A program made the translations under genes and the position numbers. A model generated the notes under the pieces. That model was given only the letters and a program-made list of their open reading frames with translations, was not told where the DNA came from and made no database searches. A stretch of DNA of 64,000 bases from Zoogloea sp. (lineage in GTDB: Bacteria > Pseudomonadota > Gammaproteobacteria > Burkholderiales > Rhodocyclaceae): positions 1-64,000 of the forward strand of contig NZ_JAFLDT010000007.1 in NCBI RefSeq assembly GCF_017302315.1, written 5' to 3'. Numbering within the stretch: the first letter of the stretch is position 1; every line of letters begins with the position of its first letter. Of this stretch, positions 17,824-27,145 are shown piece by piece.

Positions 17824-19365
17824 ATGCTGTCGTCCATCCTGTTGTCGGAAGACCCGCTTTCCCCGCCCTGGCAACGCTACGGTCTGGCCGTGCTGGGCTG
17901 TGGCGCGGTGGCGGCGGTGCTATGGCCGTTCAGCAGCCAGCTGGATCTGCCCAACACGGTGATGTGCTTCCTGTTGGCGGTGGTGGTGGTGGCCCTGCGG
18001 GCCGGGCGCGGGCCGGCGGTGCTGGCTTCCGTGCTCAGCGTGGCCTTGTTCGACTTTCTTTTTGTGCCGCCGCGCTTCTCCTTCGAAGTCAGCCATGCCC
18101 CCCATGTGTTCACTTTTGTGGTGATGCTGGCGGTTTCGCTGATTGTCGGACAGCTCACCGCCGGTCTGCGCGCTCAGGCCCGGGACGCGGCCCGTCGGGA
18201 ACGGGTTGCGCGGGGGCTGTATGGCTTGGCGCGGGAGCTGGCAGGGGCGATGGGCGTGGAGCAGGTGGATGAATCGGTGGCGCGTTTTCTGCAGGAGCAA
18301 TGGAATGCGCCGTGCTGCCTGCTGTTGCCCACCGCCGAGGAGCGACTGCAGGCAGTTGGCGGGCGTGGCGGCGCGGTACCTGTGGTGGATGCGGGGCTGC
18401 TGCTGCAGGCCCGCGACGCCCAGCGTCCGCTGGCGCTGCTCGCAGACGATGGAAGCGGGTGCCATTGTCATGTCCTTCCGCTGGCCGGCACAACCCGAAA
18501 CCGAGGCGTGCTGGTTGTCACGCTGCCGGGTGACGACGGCATCGGGCCACTGCTGGAGGCCTTGTCGGCCCTGGTGAGCACGGCCGTGGAGCGCCTGCAT
18601 TTCGTCGAGGTGGCCCAGGCCGCCCAGCTGGAGGCAGTGTCCGAGCGTCTGCGCAGCTCCATCCTGTCGGCGCTGTCCCACGATGTGCGCACCCCGCTGA
18701 CTGCGCTCTATGGTCTGGCCGATTCCCTGGTGGTGGGGCCGCCGCCGCTGCCAGACGAGGCCCGGGATGTCGCAGGGGCCATCCGGGACCAGGCCTTGCG
18801 GGTCAATGGCATGGTCGGCAACCTCCTCGACATGGCCCGCCTGCAGACCGGGCCGGTCTGCCTGCGCAAGGAGTGGCAGCCGGTGGAGGAGGTGGTGGGG
18901 GCGAGCCTGAAGCTGCTCGGCGGTGCCCTGGAGGGCCATCCGGTGCGGGTGCTGGGGCTGGCGGCGCTGCCCTTGCTTGAGTTTGATGCGGTGCTGATCG
19001 AGCGGGTCTTCTGCAACCTGCTGGAGAACGCTGCCAAGTATTCGCCGCCGGGTGCGCCGATCATCCTGTCGGCCGATGTTGGCCCGTTGATGGTGGAGCT
19101 GCGGGTGTCGAGCGGCGGTGGTGGTTTTCCGCCGGACAAGCTGCAAAAGGTGTTCGAGCTGTTCGAGCGCGGTCAGGCCGAGACGACGGTGGTCGGCATG
19201 GGCATCGGCCTCGCCATCTGCCGCGCCATCATCGAGGTGCATGGGGGCACCATCCGCGCCTTCAATCCGCCGGAGGGCGGGGGCTGTGTGGCCTTCTGCC
19301 TGCCCCGGGGCACGCCGCCGCCTGTTGAGCCCGAGGCCTTGCCTGCGGACGGGGAGGGCGCATGA
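17824..19365 (+). CDS. Sensor histidine kinase, short KdpD type (DUF4118 membrane domain)
   Basis: 513 aa from ATG 17824. It starts directly with the four-helix KdpD membrane domain (PNTVMCFLLAVVVVALRAGR, LFDFLFVPPRFSF), so the ~400-aa N-terminal KdpD/Usp region of the ~900-aa E. coli protein is absent. A GAF-like segment follows. The phosphoacceptor box is SALSHDVRTPLTALYG and the N box NLLENAAKYSPPG. The G1 box, DNGPG in E. coli KdpD, reads SSGGGG here, losing the conserved Asp that contacts adenine; the G2 block GMGIGLAICRAII is intact. The gene overlaps kdpE by ATGA and lies upstream of kup, so it probably senses K+ or turgor and controls uptake. Confidence 0.9.
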   Translation: MLSSILLSEDPLSPPWQRYGLAVLGCGAVAAVLWPFSSQLDLPNTVMCFLLAVVVVALRAGRGPAVLASVLSVALFDFLFVPPRFSFEVSHAPHVFTFVVMLAVSLIVGQLTAGLRAQARDAARRERVARGLYGLARELAGAMGVEQVDESVARFLQEQWNAPCCLLLPTAEERLQAVGGRGGAVPVVDAGLLLQARDAQRPLALLADDGSGCHCHVLPLAGTTRNRGVLVVTLPGDDGIGPLLEALSALVSTAVERLHFVEVAQAAQLEAVSERLRSSILSALSHDVRTPLTALYGLADSLVVGPPPLPDEARDVAGAIRDQALRVNGMVGNLLDMARLQTGPVCLRKEWQPVEEVVGASLKLLGGALEGHPVRVLGLAALPLLEFDAVLIERVFCNLLENAAKYSPPGAPIILSADVGPLMVELRVSSGGGGFPPDKLQKVFELFERGQAETTVVGMGIGLAICRAIIEVHGGTIRAFNPPEGGGCVAFCLPRGTPPPVEPEALPADGEGA

Positions 19366-20048
19366 AAGGGGCAACGATCCTGCTCATCGAGGACGAACGC
19401 CAGATCCGCCGCTTTGTGCGCAGCGCCCTGGAGAAGGAGGGGCTGAGGGTGAGCGAGGCGGAGACCCGGCGCGAGGGGCTGGTCGAGGCCGGCCGTTGCC
19501 AGCCTGAGCTGGTGATCCTGGATCTGGGGTTGCCCGATGGCGACGGCGTGGGGTTCGTGGACGACTTTCGTGCCTGGTCGGTGGCCCCGGTGCTGGTGCT
19601 GTCGGCGCGCTCCACCGAATACGACAAGATCGGCGTGCTCGACGCCGGTGCCGACGACTACCTGACCAAGCCTTTTTCCGTCGGCGAGCTGCTGGCCCGA
19701 GTGCGTGCGCTGCTGCGGCGTGGGCGTGCCCGGCCCGGCACCGAGGCCGCACGGGTGAGCTTCGGGGACGTGGAGGTGGACTTCTCCCTGCGCCAGGTGC
19801 TGCGCAGGGGCGAGGCGGTCCGCCTCACTCCCCTGGAATACCGTCTGCTCGCAGTGCTCGTTGCCAATGCCGGCAAGGTGATGACCCACCGCCAGTTGTT
19901 GCACGAAGTGTGGGGCCAGGCGACGGGCGACAACAGCCACTACCTGCGTATCTACGTGGGCCATCTGCGCCACAAGCTCGAAGATGATCCGGCGCAGCCA
20001 CGCCACTTTCTCACCGAAACCGGGGTTGGTTACCGGTTTCACCTCTGA
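19362..20048 (+). CDS. kdpE: KdpE-like OmpR-family response regulator
   Basis: 228 aa. The receiver has the acidic pair Glu10/Asp11, phosphoacceptor Asp54 in VILDLGLPDGDG, and lysine in DYLTKPF. An OmpR winged-helix domain follows (LTPLEYRLLAVLVANAGKVM, then YLRIYVGHLRHKLE and ETGVGYRF). Its start overlaps the kinase stop (ATGA at 19362-19365), so the two are translationally coupled. kup begins 26 nt downstream, making it the obvious candidate target. No kdpFABC genes occur in the window. Confidence 0.93.
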   Translation: MKGATILLIEDERQIRRFVRSALEKEGLRVSEAETRREGLVEAGRCQPELVILDLGLPDGDGVGFVDDFRAWSVAPVLVLSARSTEYDKIGVLDAGADDYLTKPFSVGELLARVRALLRRGRARPGTEAARVSFGDVEVDFSLRQVLRRGEAVRLTPLEYRLLAVLVANAGKVMTHRQLLHEVWGQATGDNSHYLRIYVGHLRHKLEDDPAQPRHFLTETGVGYRFHL

Positions 20049-20074
20049 TTGGCCGGTCTCCGGCGGAGTGAATA

Positions 20075-21949
20075 ATGAATAGCTCGAACACGGATTCCCG
20101 AACCAGTACCGCAGCACTCGCCCTGGCCGCCCTGGGGGTGGTCTACGGCGATATCGGCACCAGCCCCCTGTATGCCTTCAAGGAGGCCTTTGCCGGTGCC
20201 CACGGCATCGACCCCACGGAGGCCAACGTGCTGGCGACCCTGTCGGCCTTTTTCTGGGCGGTGCTGGTGATCGTCTCCCTCAAATACGTGTGGGTGGTGC
20301 TGCGCTTTGACAACGAGGGCGAAGGTGGGGTGCTGGCCCTGACCGCCCGGGCTCACCGGGACGCCCCGACGCCGCTGTGGGCCAAGCTCGCGGTGGGGGC
20401 GGGCATCTTCGCAGCGGCCCTGTTCTATGGGGATGCCATCATCACGCCGGCCATATCGGTACTCTCGGCGGTGGAGGGCCTGAGTGTGGCCACGCCACAT
20501 CTGGAGCACTACGTGGTGCCCATCACGGTGGGCATCCTGGTGTGGCTGTTCATGATCCAGAAGCACGGCACCGGGCAGGTCGGGCGTTTTTTCGGGCCGG
20601 TCACGGTACTGTGGTTCGTTACGCTGGCGGCGCTCGGTGTGGCCAGCATCGTCGAGACGCCGGAGGTGCTGCGGGCGGTGGATCCGCGTTACGCCATTGC
20701 CTTTGCCATTGCCAAGCCCCACGTGGCCTTCATCCTCCTTGCCGCCGTGTTTCTGGCGCTTACCGGCGGCGAAGCCCTGTACGCCGACATGGGGCACTTC
20801 GGCCCCCGACCGGTGCGGCTGGCCTGGTACGGCCTGGTGTGGCCGTCGCTGATGCTCAACTACTTTGGCCAGGGGGCTCTGGTGCTACGGGCACCCGTGT
20901 CCATCGAAAACCCCTTCTACCTGCTCGCGCCCGACTGGTTCCTGCTGCCCCTGGTGGGGCTCGCTACCCTGGCCACGGTGATCGCCTCCCAGGCCACCAT
21001 CACCGGCGCCTACTCCATGACTCTGCAGGCCACCCGGCTGGGTTACCTGCCGCGCCTGCGCATCCTGCACACCTCCGACACCGAGCGCGGGCAGATCTAC
21101 GTGCCCATCGTGAACTGGCTGATGCTGGTGTCGGTGATCATCCTGGTGCTGGAGTTCCGCTCCTCCGGAGCCCTGGCGGCGGCCTACGGCATCGCCGTGT
21201 CCGGTACGATGATCATCACCACCCTGCTGACGGTCTTCATCCTGCTGGTCTCGGATGTACGCGGGCGCATCGGGCTGCTGGCCGCCATGGCCCTGTTCGG
21301 CAGCCTTGAGCTGCTGTTCTTCAGCTCCAACCTGACCAAGCTCGGCGAGGGCGGCTGGATGCCCATGGCCCTGGGTGCCGGCATCTTCCTGATGCTGACC
21401 ACCTGGAAGGAGGGCAGCCGTCTGCTGGCCGAGCAGCGGGGCTGCATCGACGTGCCCATGGCGGGCTTTATCCAGGGCCCCCTACCCGACGTGCCACATG
21501 TGTTCGGCACCGCCGTGTATCTCACCTCCGAGCCCTCGCTGGTGCCCAGCGCCCTGTTCCACAACCTCAAGCACTACAAGGTCATGCACGAGCGCACCGT
21601 GTTCCTGCATGTGGTGAATGAGGAGGTGCCGCGTATCGACGACCGGGACAGGGTCACGGTGACCCGACTCGCCGAGGGCATCTACAACGTGGACGCGCGC
21701 TTCGGCTTCCGCGAGGAACCCGACGTGCCGGCGGCCCTTGCCCTGGCCGGCCCGCTGGGCCTCGAACTGGAGCCGATGACCACCACCTACTTTGTTGCCC
21801 GTTCGACCGTGGTGGATGGCCCCGGCAAGATGCCGGCGTGGCGCTGCGGGCTCTTCGCCTGGATGATGCGCCAGTCGGAAGGCGCTGCCACCTACTTCAA
21901 GCTGCCCGCCAACCAGGTGGTGGAATTGGGGACTCAAGTCATGCTCTAG
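20075..21949 (+). CDS. kup: Potassium uptake protein Kup
   Basis: 624 aa, the expected length for the KUP/HAK/KT family of K+/H+ symporters in the inner membrane. The hallmark ALGVVYGDIGTSPLYAFKE lies at ~21-39, followed by about twelve hydrophobic segments and a soluble C-terminal domain from ~residue 465. ATG 20075 has GGAGTG upstream. It is 26 nt behind kdpE, so the kinase, regulator and transporter form a likely operon. This pairing of a KdpDE-like system with a constitutive-type transporter, instead of the KdpFABC pump, is worth noting. Confidence 0.96.
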   Translation: MNSSNTDSRTSTAALALAALGVVYGDIGTSPLYAFKEAFAGAHGIDPTEANVLATLSAFFWAVLVIVSLKYVWVVLRFDNEGEGGVLALTARAHRDAPTPLWAKLAVGAGIFAAALFYGDAIITPAISVLSAVEGLSVATPHLEHYVVPITVGILVWLFMIQKHGTGQVGRFFGPVTVLWFVTLAALGVASIVETPEVLRAVDPRYAIAFAIAKPHVAFILLAAVFLALTGGEALYADMGHFGPRPVRLAWYGLVWPSLMLNYFGQGALVLRAPVSIENPFYLLAPDWFLLPLVGLATLATVIASQATITGAYSMTLQATRLGYLPRLRILHTSDTERGQIYVPIVNWLMLVSVIILVLEFRSSGALAAAYGIAVSGTMIITTLLTVFILLVSDVRGRIGLLAAMALFGSLELLFFSSNLTKLGEGGWMPMALGAGIFLMLTTWKEGSRLLAEQRGCIDVPMAGFIQGPLPDVPHVFGTAVYLTSEPSLVPSALFHNLKHYKVMHERTVFLHVVNEEVPRIDDRDRVTVTRLAEGIYNVDARFGFREEPDVPAALALAGPLGLELEPMTTTYFVARSTVVDGPGKMPAWRCGLFAWMMRQSEGAATYFKLPANQVVELGTQVML

Positions 21950-22048
21950 CTGTGACGGCGGGTGTCCCGCTGCGTCTGCCATGGCCGCGGGCAGGGGCCA
22001 TGGGCTAGAATCATCGACTCACTCAAAAGCAAGCCGACAGGATTGACC

Positions 22049-23131
22049 ATGCACGCCTCCTCGAAAGTCCATATCGACGATGTCCGGATCAAGGACATCA
22101 AGGAACTGGCCCCGCCCATCCACATGCTGCGGGAATTCCCGGCCACCCCCAAGTCGGCGGAGACGGCTTTCGAGGCGCGCGCGGCCATCCACCGCATCCT
22201 GTTCGGCGCCGACGACCGCCTGCTGGTGGTGATCGGCCCCTGCTCCATCCATGACACCGATGCGGCCATGGAATACGCCCGCCGCCTCAAGGCCGAGGCC
22301 GACCGCCTCAAGAACGACCTGCTGGTGGTGATGCGTGTCTACTTCGAAAAGCCCCGTACCACCGTGGGCTGGAAGGGCCTCATCAACGATCCCTTCATGG
22401 ATGGCAGCTTCCGCATCAACGACGGCCTGCGCCTTGCCCGCAAGCTGCTGTGGGAAGTGAACGAGCTGGGCCTGCCCGCCGGCACCGAGTTTCTCGACAT
22501 GATCACCCCCCAGTACATCGCCGACCTGATCTCCTGGGGTGCCATCGGTGCCCGCACCACCGAAAGCCAGGTGCACCGGGAGCTGGCCTCCGGGCTGTCC
22601 TGCCCGGTGGGCTTCAAGAATGGCACCGACGGCAACATCCGTATCGCCGTGGACGCCATCAAGGCCGCCCAGTCGCCCCACCACTTCCTGTCGGTGACCA
22701 AGGCCGGGCACTCGGCCATCGTGTCCACCGGCGGCAACGAGGACTGTCACCTGATCCTGCGTGGCGGCAAGGGCCCCAACTACGATGCCGCCAGCGTCGA
22801 TGCGGCCTGCAAGGAGCTGGCCTCGTCCGGCGTGCCGGGCAAGCTGATGGTGGACTTCTCCCATGCCAACAGCCGCAAGCAGCACAAGCTGCAGGTGGAC
22901 GTGGCCCGTGACGTGGCCGGCCAGATGGCCAATGGCGAAGACCGCATCATCGGCGTGATGGTCGAGTCCCACCTCAAGGAAGGCCGCCAGGATCTGAAGC
23001 CCGGTGTCGAGCTGGAGTACGGCAAGAGCATCACCGATGCCTGCATCGGCTGGGAAGACAGCCTCACCGTGCTCGACGTCCTAGCCGAAGCGGTGCGTCA
23101 GCGCCGCGTGAAGCGCGCCGATGTGGAGTAA
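22049..23131 (+). CDS. aroG: 3-deoxy-7-phosphoheptulonate (DAHP) synthase, class I
   Basis: 360 aa from ATG 22049. It condenses phosphoenolpyruvate and erythrose 4-phosphate, the first step of the shikimate pathway. Family blocks are IGPCSIHD (~70), MRVYFEKPRTTVGWKGLIND, GARTTESQVHRELASG, SVTKAGHSAIVSTGGN, VDFSHANSRK and IGVMVESHL. The N-terminus resembles the allosteric extension of AroG/AroF/AroH; which amino acid inhibits it cannot be decided by eye. An upstream in-frame extension to 21962 is unlikely because its residues do not resemble the family N-terminus. The gene is monocistronic here. Confidence 0.95.
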   Translation: MHASSKVHIDDVRIKDIKELAPPIHMLREFPATPKSAETAFEARAAIHRILFGADDRLLVVIGPCSIHDTDAAMEYARRLKAEADRLKNDLLVVMRVYFEKPRTTVGWKGLINDPFMDGSFRINDGLRLARKLLWEVNELGLPAGTEFLDMITPQYIADLISWGAIGARTTESQVHRELASGLSCPVGFKNGTDGNIRIAVDAIKAAQSPHHFLSVTKAGHSAIVSTGGNEDCHLILRGGKGPNYDAASVDAACKELASSGVPGKLMVDFSHANSRKQHKLQVDVARDVAGQMANGEDRIIGVMVESHLKEGRQDLKPGVELEYGKSITDACIGWEDSLTVLDVLAEAVRQRRVKRADVE

Positions 23132-23424
23132 GCGCAGCGGATTGTGAGATTCATGCAGGGCGGTCCTGGCCGTCCTGCCGCATTGATTTCGAAGTGATTG
23201 CCTGATTCGTCAGCGGCAGCCATCCCGTGGATGCCGAGGGCAAGAGGGCTTGGGGCAAGGCGGACAATTGCCTGCAGCAAGCTCGATATGCCAAGCGCAC
23301 CCAGAGCGCACCATTCCCGGGGATGCTCTCTGTCGGGATGTACCGTTCCCTGCCATCCCTATCATTGCCATGCCCCCGTCTTGCACGCGTTCGGGTGCCT
23401 CTCAAGCGCCCCATGACGTGGGTT

Positions 23425-24489
23425 CTAGTGTTGTTGTGCGGTTTGAACCGGAAGCCACGATTTCCAGTTTCTGTTGAGCCATGTACGGGATGGCTTTTCA
23501 ACAAGGTGATACGACAATAGAGAAACGATCATGGCACAGGCCAGCGCGCTGTAGGGGCCGCCAGGAAAGATGGCCTTCGTTGAATAGAACGGTTGTTGCC
23601 ATAGGTAAATCGAGAAGGAACACAGGCCAGCCAGGCGCAGGGCCTGGGAGGACAGTAGCGTCTTGAACCAGGAGCGGGTTTCGGGCAGGTGATTTACTGC
23701 GAAGGCCAGCAGGGCCGGTGACGCCATGGGCTGCATCCACCAGCGGCCTCCCTGGCTCAGGAACATGGCGAGAATCAGCGACAGCACGGGGAGCCAGGGC
23801 GGGACGTATTGCCTGACTCGATCGCATACCAGGCGATACCCGGCGGACATGAGCAGGAATGACGCGGCAACTTCAGTGCCAAGCGAGCCCCAGAATGGCG
23901 CGTTGCTGCCAAGTCTCACGTAAACGAAACCGATGACAATGCACGCCGCCCCGCATGCGATCAGGAAAGGTCCTTCGCGCCTCTTGAGAAAGGGGAGCAG
24001 CGTGAGAAAGCTCATGAAGATGTAGGAGTGCTCTTCGATGTTCAAAGACCAGATATGACCGATGGGGATCTCTGTCTTCCAGATTCCGGGGTATGGAAAA
24101 TAGGTGCGAGCGAAAAGTAGTGTCGAGATGAATTCGTTCCACGAGAAAGCCGTGTTCCACAGGCCACTGAGTGCGAACATCGTGGTGACGAAGAGAATGA
24201 ACGTGGGGAGTATTCTGCTGATTCGTCGTCTGTAGAATTTCGCGAGGGCTTGCCTCTCGATGAACAGCAGGTTGCTCATGAGCATGCCCGACAGGGCGAA
24301 GAACATGCATACGCCAAAGCGGCCAAGATCGACCGGAATTGGCAAGGCGATGAAGTGTCCTTGGAGCACGCAGAGTATTGAAACCCCTCGCCAGCCATCA
24401 AGGTAATCCGTGCGTGGCGACGTTTCCGTATCAATGGTATTCACAGCTCCCTTCAGGTTGGGTCTCGTGACGTCGTGCTGTTGGGGCAT
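23425..24489 (-). CDS. Membrane acyltransferase, OafA/YrhL family (acyltransferase_3)
   Basis: About 354 aa from ATG 24489; a GTG at 24564 would add 25 residues. The family start is clear: YLDGWRGVSILCVLQGHF, with the Arg and catalytic-type His, then FGVCMFFALSGMLMSNLLF and FYRRRISRILPTF. About ten hydrophobic helices follow, and the C-terminus is cytoplasmic-looking and basic. Such enzymes O-acylate surface glycans, lipopolysaccharide or peptidoglycan; the acceptor here is unknown. The gene is visibly richer in A+T than its neighbours, uses more A/T-ending codons, stands alone, and is flanked by about 290 and 450 nt of gene-free DNA. Together these suggest horizontal acquisition. Confidence 0.88.
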   Translation of the reverse strand: MPQQHDVTRPNLKGAVNTIDTETSPRTDYLDGWRGVSILCVLQGHFIALPIPVDLGRFGVCMFFALSGMLMSNLLFIERQALAKFYRRRISRILPTFILFVTTMFALSGLWNTAFSWNEFISTLLFARTYFPYPGIWKTEIPIGHIWSLNIEEHSYIFMSFLTLLPFLKRREGPFLIACGAACIVIGFVYVRLGSNAPFWGSLGTEVAASFLLMSAGYRLVCDRVRQYVPPWLPVLSLILAMFLSQGGRWWMQPMASPALLAFAVNHLPETRSWFKTLLSSQALRLAGLCSFSIYLWQQPFYSTKAIFPGGPYSALACAMIVSLLSYHLVEKPSRTWLNRNWKSWLPVQTAQQH

Positions 24490-24941
24490 GGGTGTCTGTC
24501 GTCTGGTGCGGTGTGTATGGCTGCGGTTTACGAGCGGATCCGTCACCCGAATCCCGTCTGTCACCGTTGTGAAGGTTTTTTACGATCAACGGTAGCGCCG
24601 ATTCTGCCCGTTACACGCAAAAACACAAGGCGGGTCTGGCGTCGTAGCGTCCTCGTTCAATTCGTTGGCTTCGGGGAGGTGGCCGATATTGTCAGGCCAC
24701 GTCTGATCCGGAACCGGAGGCGTTGTTGCTCAGATGGGGCTGATGCAGGTGGGACGGTGCTCCCGGTTTCAGAGAAGGCGTCCGCCAATGAGGCGCCCAA
24801 TGCGTGGGGGGAGTCTGGGGTTGTGCCATCGGGGGGGGGCGGGGCCGAGGAGCATGAGGGCGGTGATTGCCGGGGTTGTCCCGGGCGGGGAGCTGTGGCG
24901 GCCGGGCTCGCGCTCATTTGAACGCGAGGCGTAAAGCTGAG
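24490..24941. other. Gene-free stretch between acyltransferase and fdhD
   Basis: About 450 nt. Open frames on both strands here lack recognisable domains, sensible codon use or ribosome sites. A run of nine G occurs near 24831. I see no RNA gene or repeat. The part next to 24489 presumably holds the acyltransferase promoter. Confidence 0.5.
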
Positions 24942-25802
24942 TCAGGTTTTCAGATTGGCCGCCAGCCCCAGCCCTGCCGGGTGGCTGTAGACCACCAGCC
25001 GCTCGCCGCGGGCGAAGCCGGCCAGGGTGACGCCGGCGTCTGTGGCCAGTCTGACGGCCAGGGCCGTGGGGGCGGAGACCGCCACCAGGCAGCCGATGCC
25101 CAGCATTGCCACCTTCTGCACCATCTCGTAGCTGGCCCGGCTCGACACCAATACGAAGCCGCCGGAACGATCCGAGCCCGCCAGGTGGCCGAGAAGCTTG
25201 TCGAGGGCGTTATGGCGCCCCACATCCTCACGCAGGGCGAGGATGTGGCCGTCGCGGCTGATCCAGGCGGCGGCATGCACGGCCCCGGTGAGCTTGCGCA
25301 GGTGCTGCCAGGCCGGCAGTTCCGCCAGGCCGGTGGTGACTGCGGTGACGGGGATGGGGGGGAAGGCGGCGACCGGTGCCAGCGGGCGGGCCAGCGCATC
25401 CAGGCTTTCCACCCCGCACAGACCGCAGCCGGTGCGGCCGGCCAGGGTGCGGCGACGTGCCTTGAGCGCGGCGAAACGGCTGGAGGCGATCTCCAGGCGC
25501 AATTCGATCCCGTTGGCAGTGCTGGCGCATTCCAGGTCGTAAAGCTCGCTACGGCTTTCGAGAATGCCCTCGCTGAGGCTGAAACCCAAGGCCAGATCTT
25601 CCAGATCGGTCGGGGTGGCCAGCAGGACCGCGTGGGAAATGCCATTGAATACCAGCGCCACGGGCACTTCCTCGACCGCCTCGTCGAGGCAGGGCCGCAT
25701 GTCGGGGCCGTCCACCCGCAGTACCGGCACGGGCCGTGAGGCGGGCTGGGTGGTGGGTTCAGGAGGCTCCGGCAGCGGTGGGGAGCAGGACAGATCAGTC
25801 AT
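24942..25802 (-). CDS. fdhD: Formate dehydrogenase accessory sulfurtransferase FdhD
   Basis: 286 aa from ATG 25802 (an upstream in-frame ATG at 25838 is possible). FdhD moves sulfur from IscS to the molybdenum cofactor of formate dehydrogenase. The active-site pair is in GRTGCGLCG (Cys126, Cys129). Other signatures are LEDLALGFSLSEGI, HAAAW, REDVGRHNALDKLLG, and the C-terminal SRASYEMVQK and SAPTALAV. A Pro-rich N-terminal ~25 residues are variable. No fdh structural genes are in the window, so its target enzyme lies elsewhere. It is transcribed towards the acyltransferase. Confidence 0.95.
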   Translation of the reverse strand: MTDLSCSPPLPEPPEPTTQPASRPVPVLRVDGPDMRPCLDEAVEEVPVALVFNGISHAVLLATPTDLEDLALGFSLSEGILESRSELYDLECASTANGIELRLEIASSRFAALKARRRTLAGRTGCGLCGVESLDALARPLAPVAAFPPIPVTAVTTGLAELPAWQHLRKLTGAVHAAAWISRDGHILALREDVGRHNALDKLLGHLAGSDRSGGFVLVSSRASYEMVQKVAMLGIGCLVAVSAPTALAVRLATDAGVTLAGFARGERLVVYSHPAGLGLAANLKT

Positions 25803-25887
25803 TGAGGCACTCTTTTGCGGGGCGAGGGGCTTCCCCAATTGTAGCCACGCCGCCGGGTGCGGACCGGAATTTGGCTTGCCCGGGAGG

Positions 25888-26940
25888 TCAGGCGTGGCGC
25901 AGGGATTCCGACGGCAGCTCGCCGAACAGGCGACGGTAGTCCCGGGCGAACTGGCTCATGTGGGTGAAACCCCAGTCGTAGGCGATGCTGGAGATCGGAC
26001 GGAGGCCGCTGCCATGGCGCAGCTCACGGCGGACCGCGTTGAGGCGCAGGCTGCGCATGTAGGCCACGGGGGGCATCCCGGTGACGTCCTCGAAGCAGTT
26101 CTGCAGGGCTCGGCGGCTCAGGTGCAGGTGGGCGCACAGCTCCGGAATGGTCGGCGGGTGCTCCGGGTTGTCGAGCACGTACTGGCGAACCCGGTCCACC
26201 GTTGCCTGATGGATCAGGCGGGTCCGGCGGGTGGGCACCGGCTCCGTGTCGTGGCTCAACAGCGCGTCGGCGAGGGCCGAGAAGATGCGTTCCTGCAGTG
26301 CCTCCGCATCCGGAAAGTCGGGGTGGTGCGCATCGGCGAGGACGCGGGCCAGGGTGGCACACAGGCTTTCCTTGCGGCCGGGCGCCAGGTTGCGCACGTC
26401 ACCCTGCAGGAGCAGGCGATCCAGATCCTGGCGGGCGGCCCGGTCCAGATAGTCGGCAAAGGCCAGGCGGTCCACCACGACGCCGAAGAGGTTGAAATCC
26501 GGTGCCGTGAGAAGGTCGAACTCGGCCCCGCCGTCGCGGATGCAGACCGCCCGGGAAGACAGGGGTTTGCCGCCGAGGGACATCATGCCGTCCCGCGCCG
26601 CGGGAATGCCGAACCACACCGATCGTGGCCAGGCGGCACAGGTCTGGCGAAGGGCGCGGTTGGCCGTTTCCATGAAGACCTGGCTCTTCGGTAGCCACAG
26701 TTCGGTCACGGAGCCTTCAAAGCTGCCCGGCGAGAGCTGGTCGTAGCGCTGATTCCATTGGGAGAGATTGTCAGCCTGTTCGTCCGCATCCCGGGCCCGG
26801 GTCACACGCCGCAGGGGCCAGGCATCGGTATCGGCGGGGAAGACGGGCAGGGGCATGGCGGGCATCCGGCGAGCGATCGTCCCCTTGAGTAGCAAGCCGC
26901 GTACCGCCGGCGAAAGGCCTCGCGGGGCGCGCATCCCCAA
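25888..26940 (-). CDS. eutR: EutR-like AraC-family transcriptional regulator
   Basis: 350 aa, or ~325 if translation starts at the internal ATG 75 nt in (MPAMPLP); no clear ribosome site decides. The N-terminal domain resembles E. coli EutR: YDQLSPGSFEG, TELWL, LRQTCAAWP and SVWFGIPA align with its ethanolamine/B12-sensing half. The C-terminal two-HTH AraC domain has LCAHLHLSRRALQNCF and the SIAYDWGFTHMSQFARDYR signature. EutR activates eut genes when ethanolamine and adenosylcobalamin are present. Divergence from the ethanolamine permease gene, ~205 nt away, supports this target. Confidence 0.88.
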   Translation of the reverse strand: MGMRAPRGLSPAVRGLLLKGTIARRMPAMPLPVFPADTDAWPLRRVTRARDADEQADNLSQWNQRYDQLSPGSFEGSVTELWLPKSQVFMETANRALRQTCAAWPRSVWFGIPAARDGMMSLGGKPLSSRAVCIRDGGAEFDLLTAPDFNLFGVVVDRLAFADYLDRAARQDLDRLLLQGDVRNLAPGRKESLCATLARVLADAHHPDFPDAEALQERIFSALADALLSHDTEPVPTRRTRLIHQATVDRVRQYVLDNPEHPPTIPELCAHLHLSRRALQNCFEDVTGMPPVAYMRSLRLNAVRRELRHGSGLRPISSIAYDWGFTHMSQFARDYRRLFGELPSESLRHA

Positions 26941-27145
26941 GCTGCCTGCGGCGATGGGGTGCGACGAAATTACCCCTGTTGGTGCATCGCAGCGCTCGAC
27001 GGCACATTACTGGTGCAGGCCATGCCGGCATTGTTGCTCCTGTTTTGCTGCGATGCCAAAAATTGCTACTGGGGTGCTGAAACTTGATAGATGCACCCGG
27101 GGAGTGTGGGCCACGATTCATCCATCTAGTTTCCTGGAGTGAATC

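Noticed and set aside
24475-24921. Possible genes in the acyltransferase-fdhD gap
   Set aside because: Low-complexity translations on both strands, no ribosome site, no family resemblance.
26941-27145. Sigma-54 promoter before the ethanolamine permease
   Set aside because: GGCAC and GC elements occur but never at the required 10-nt spacing; only the eutB site fits.
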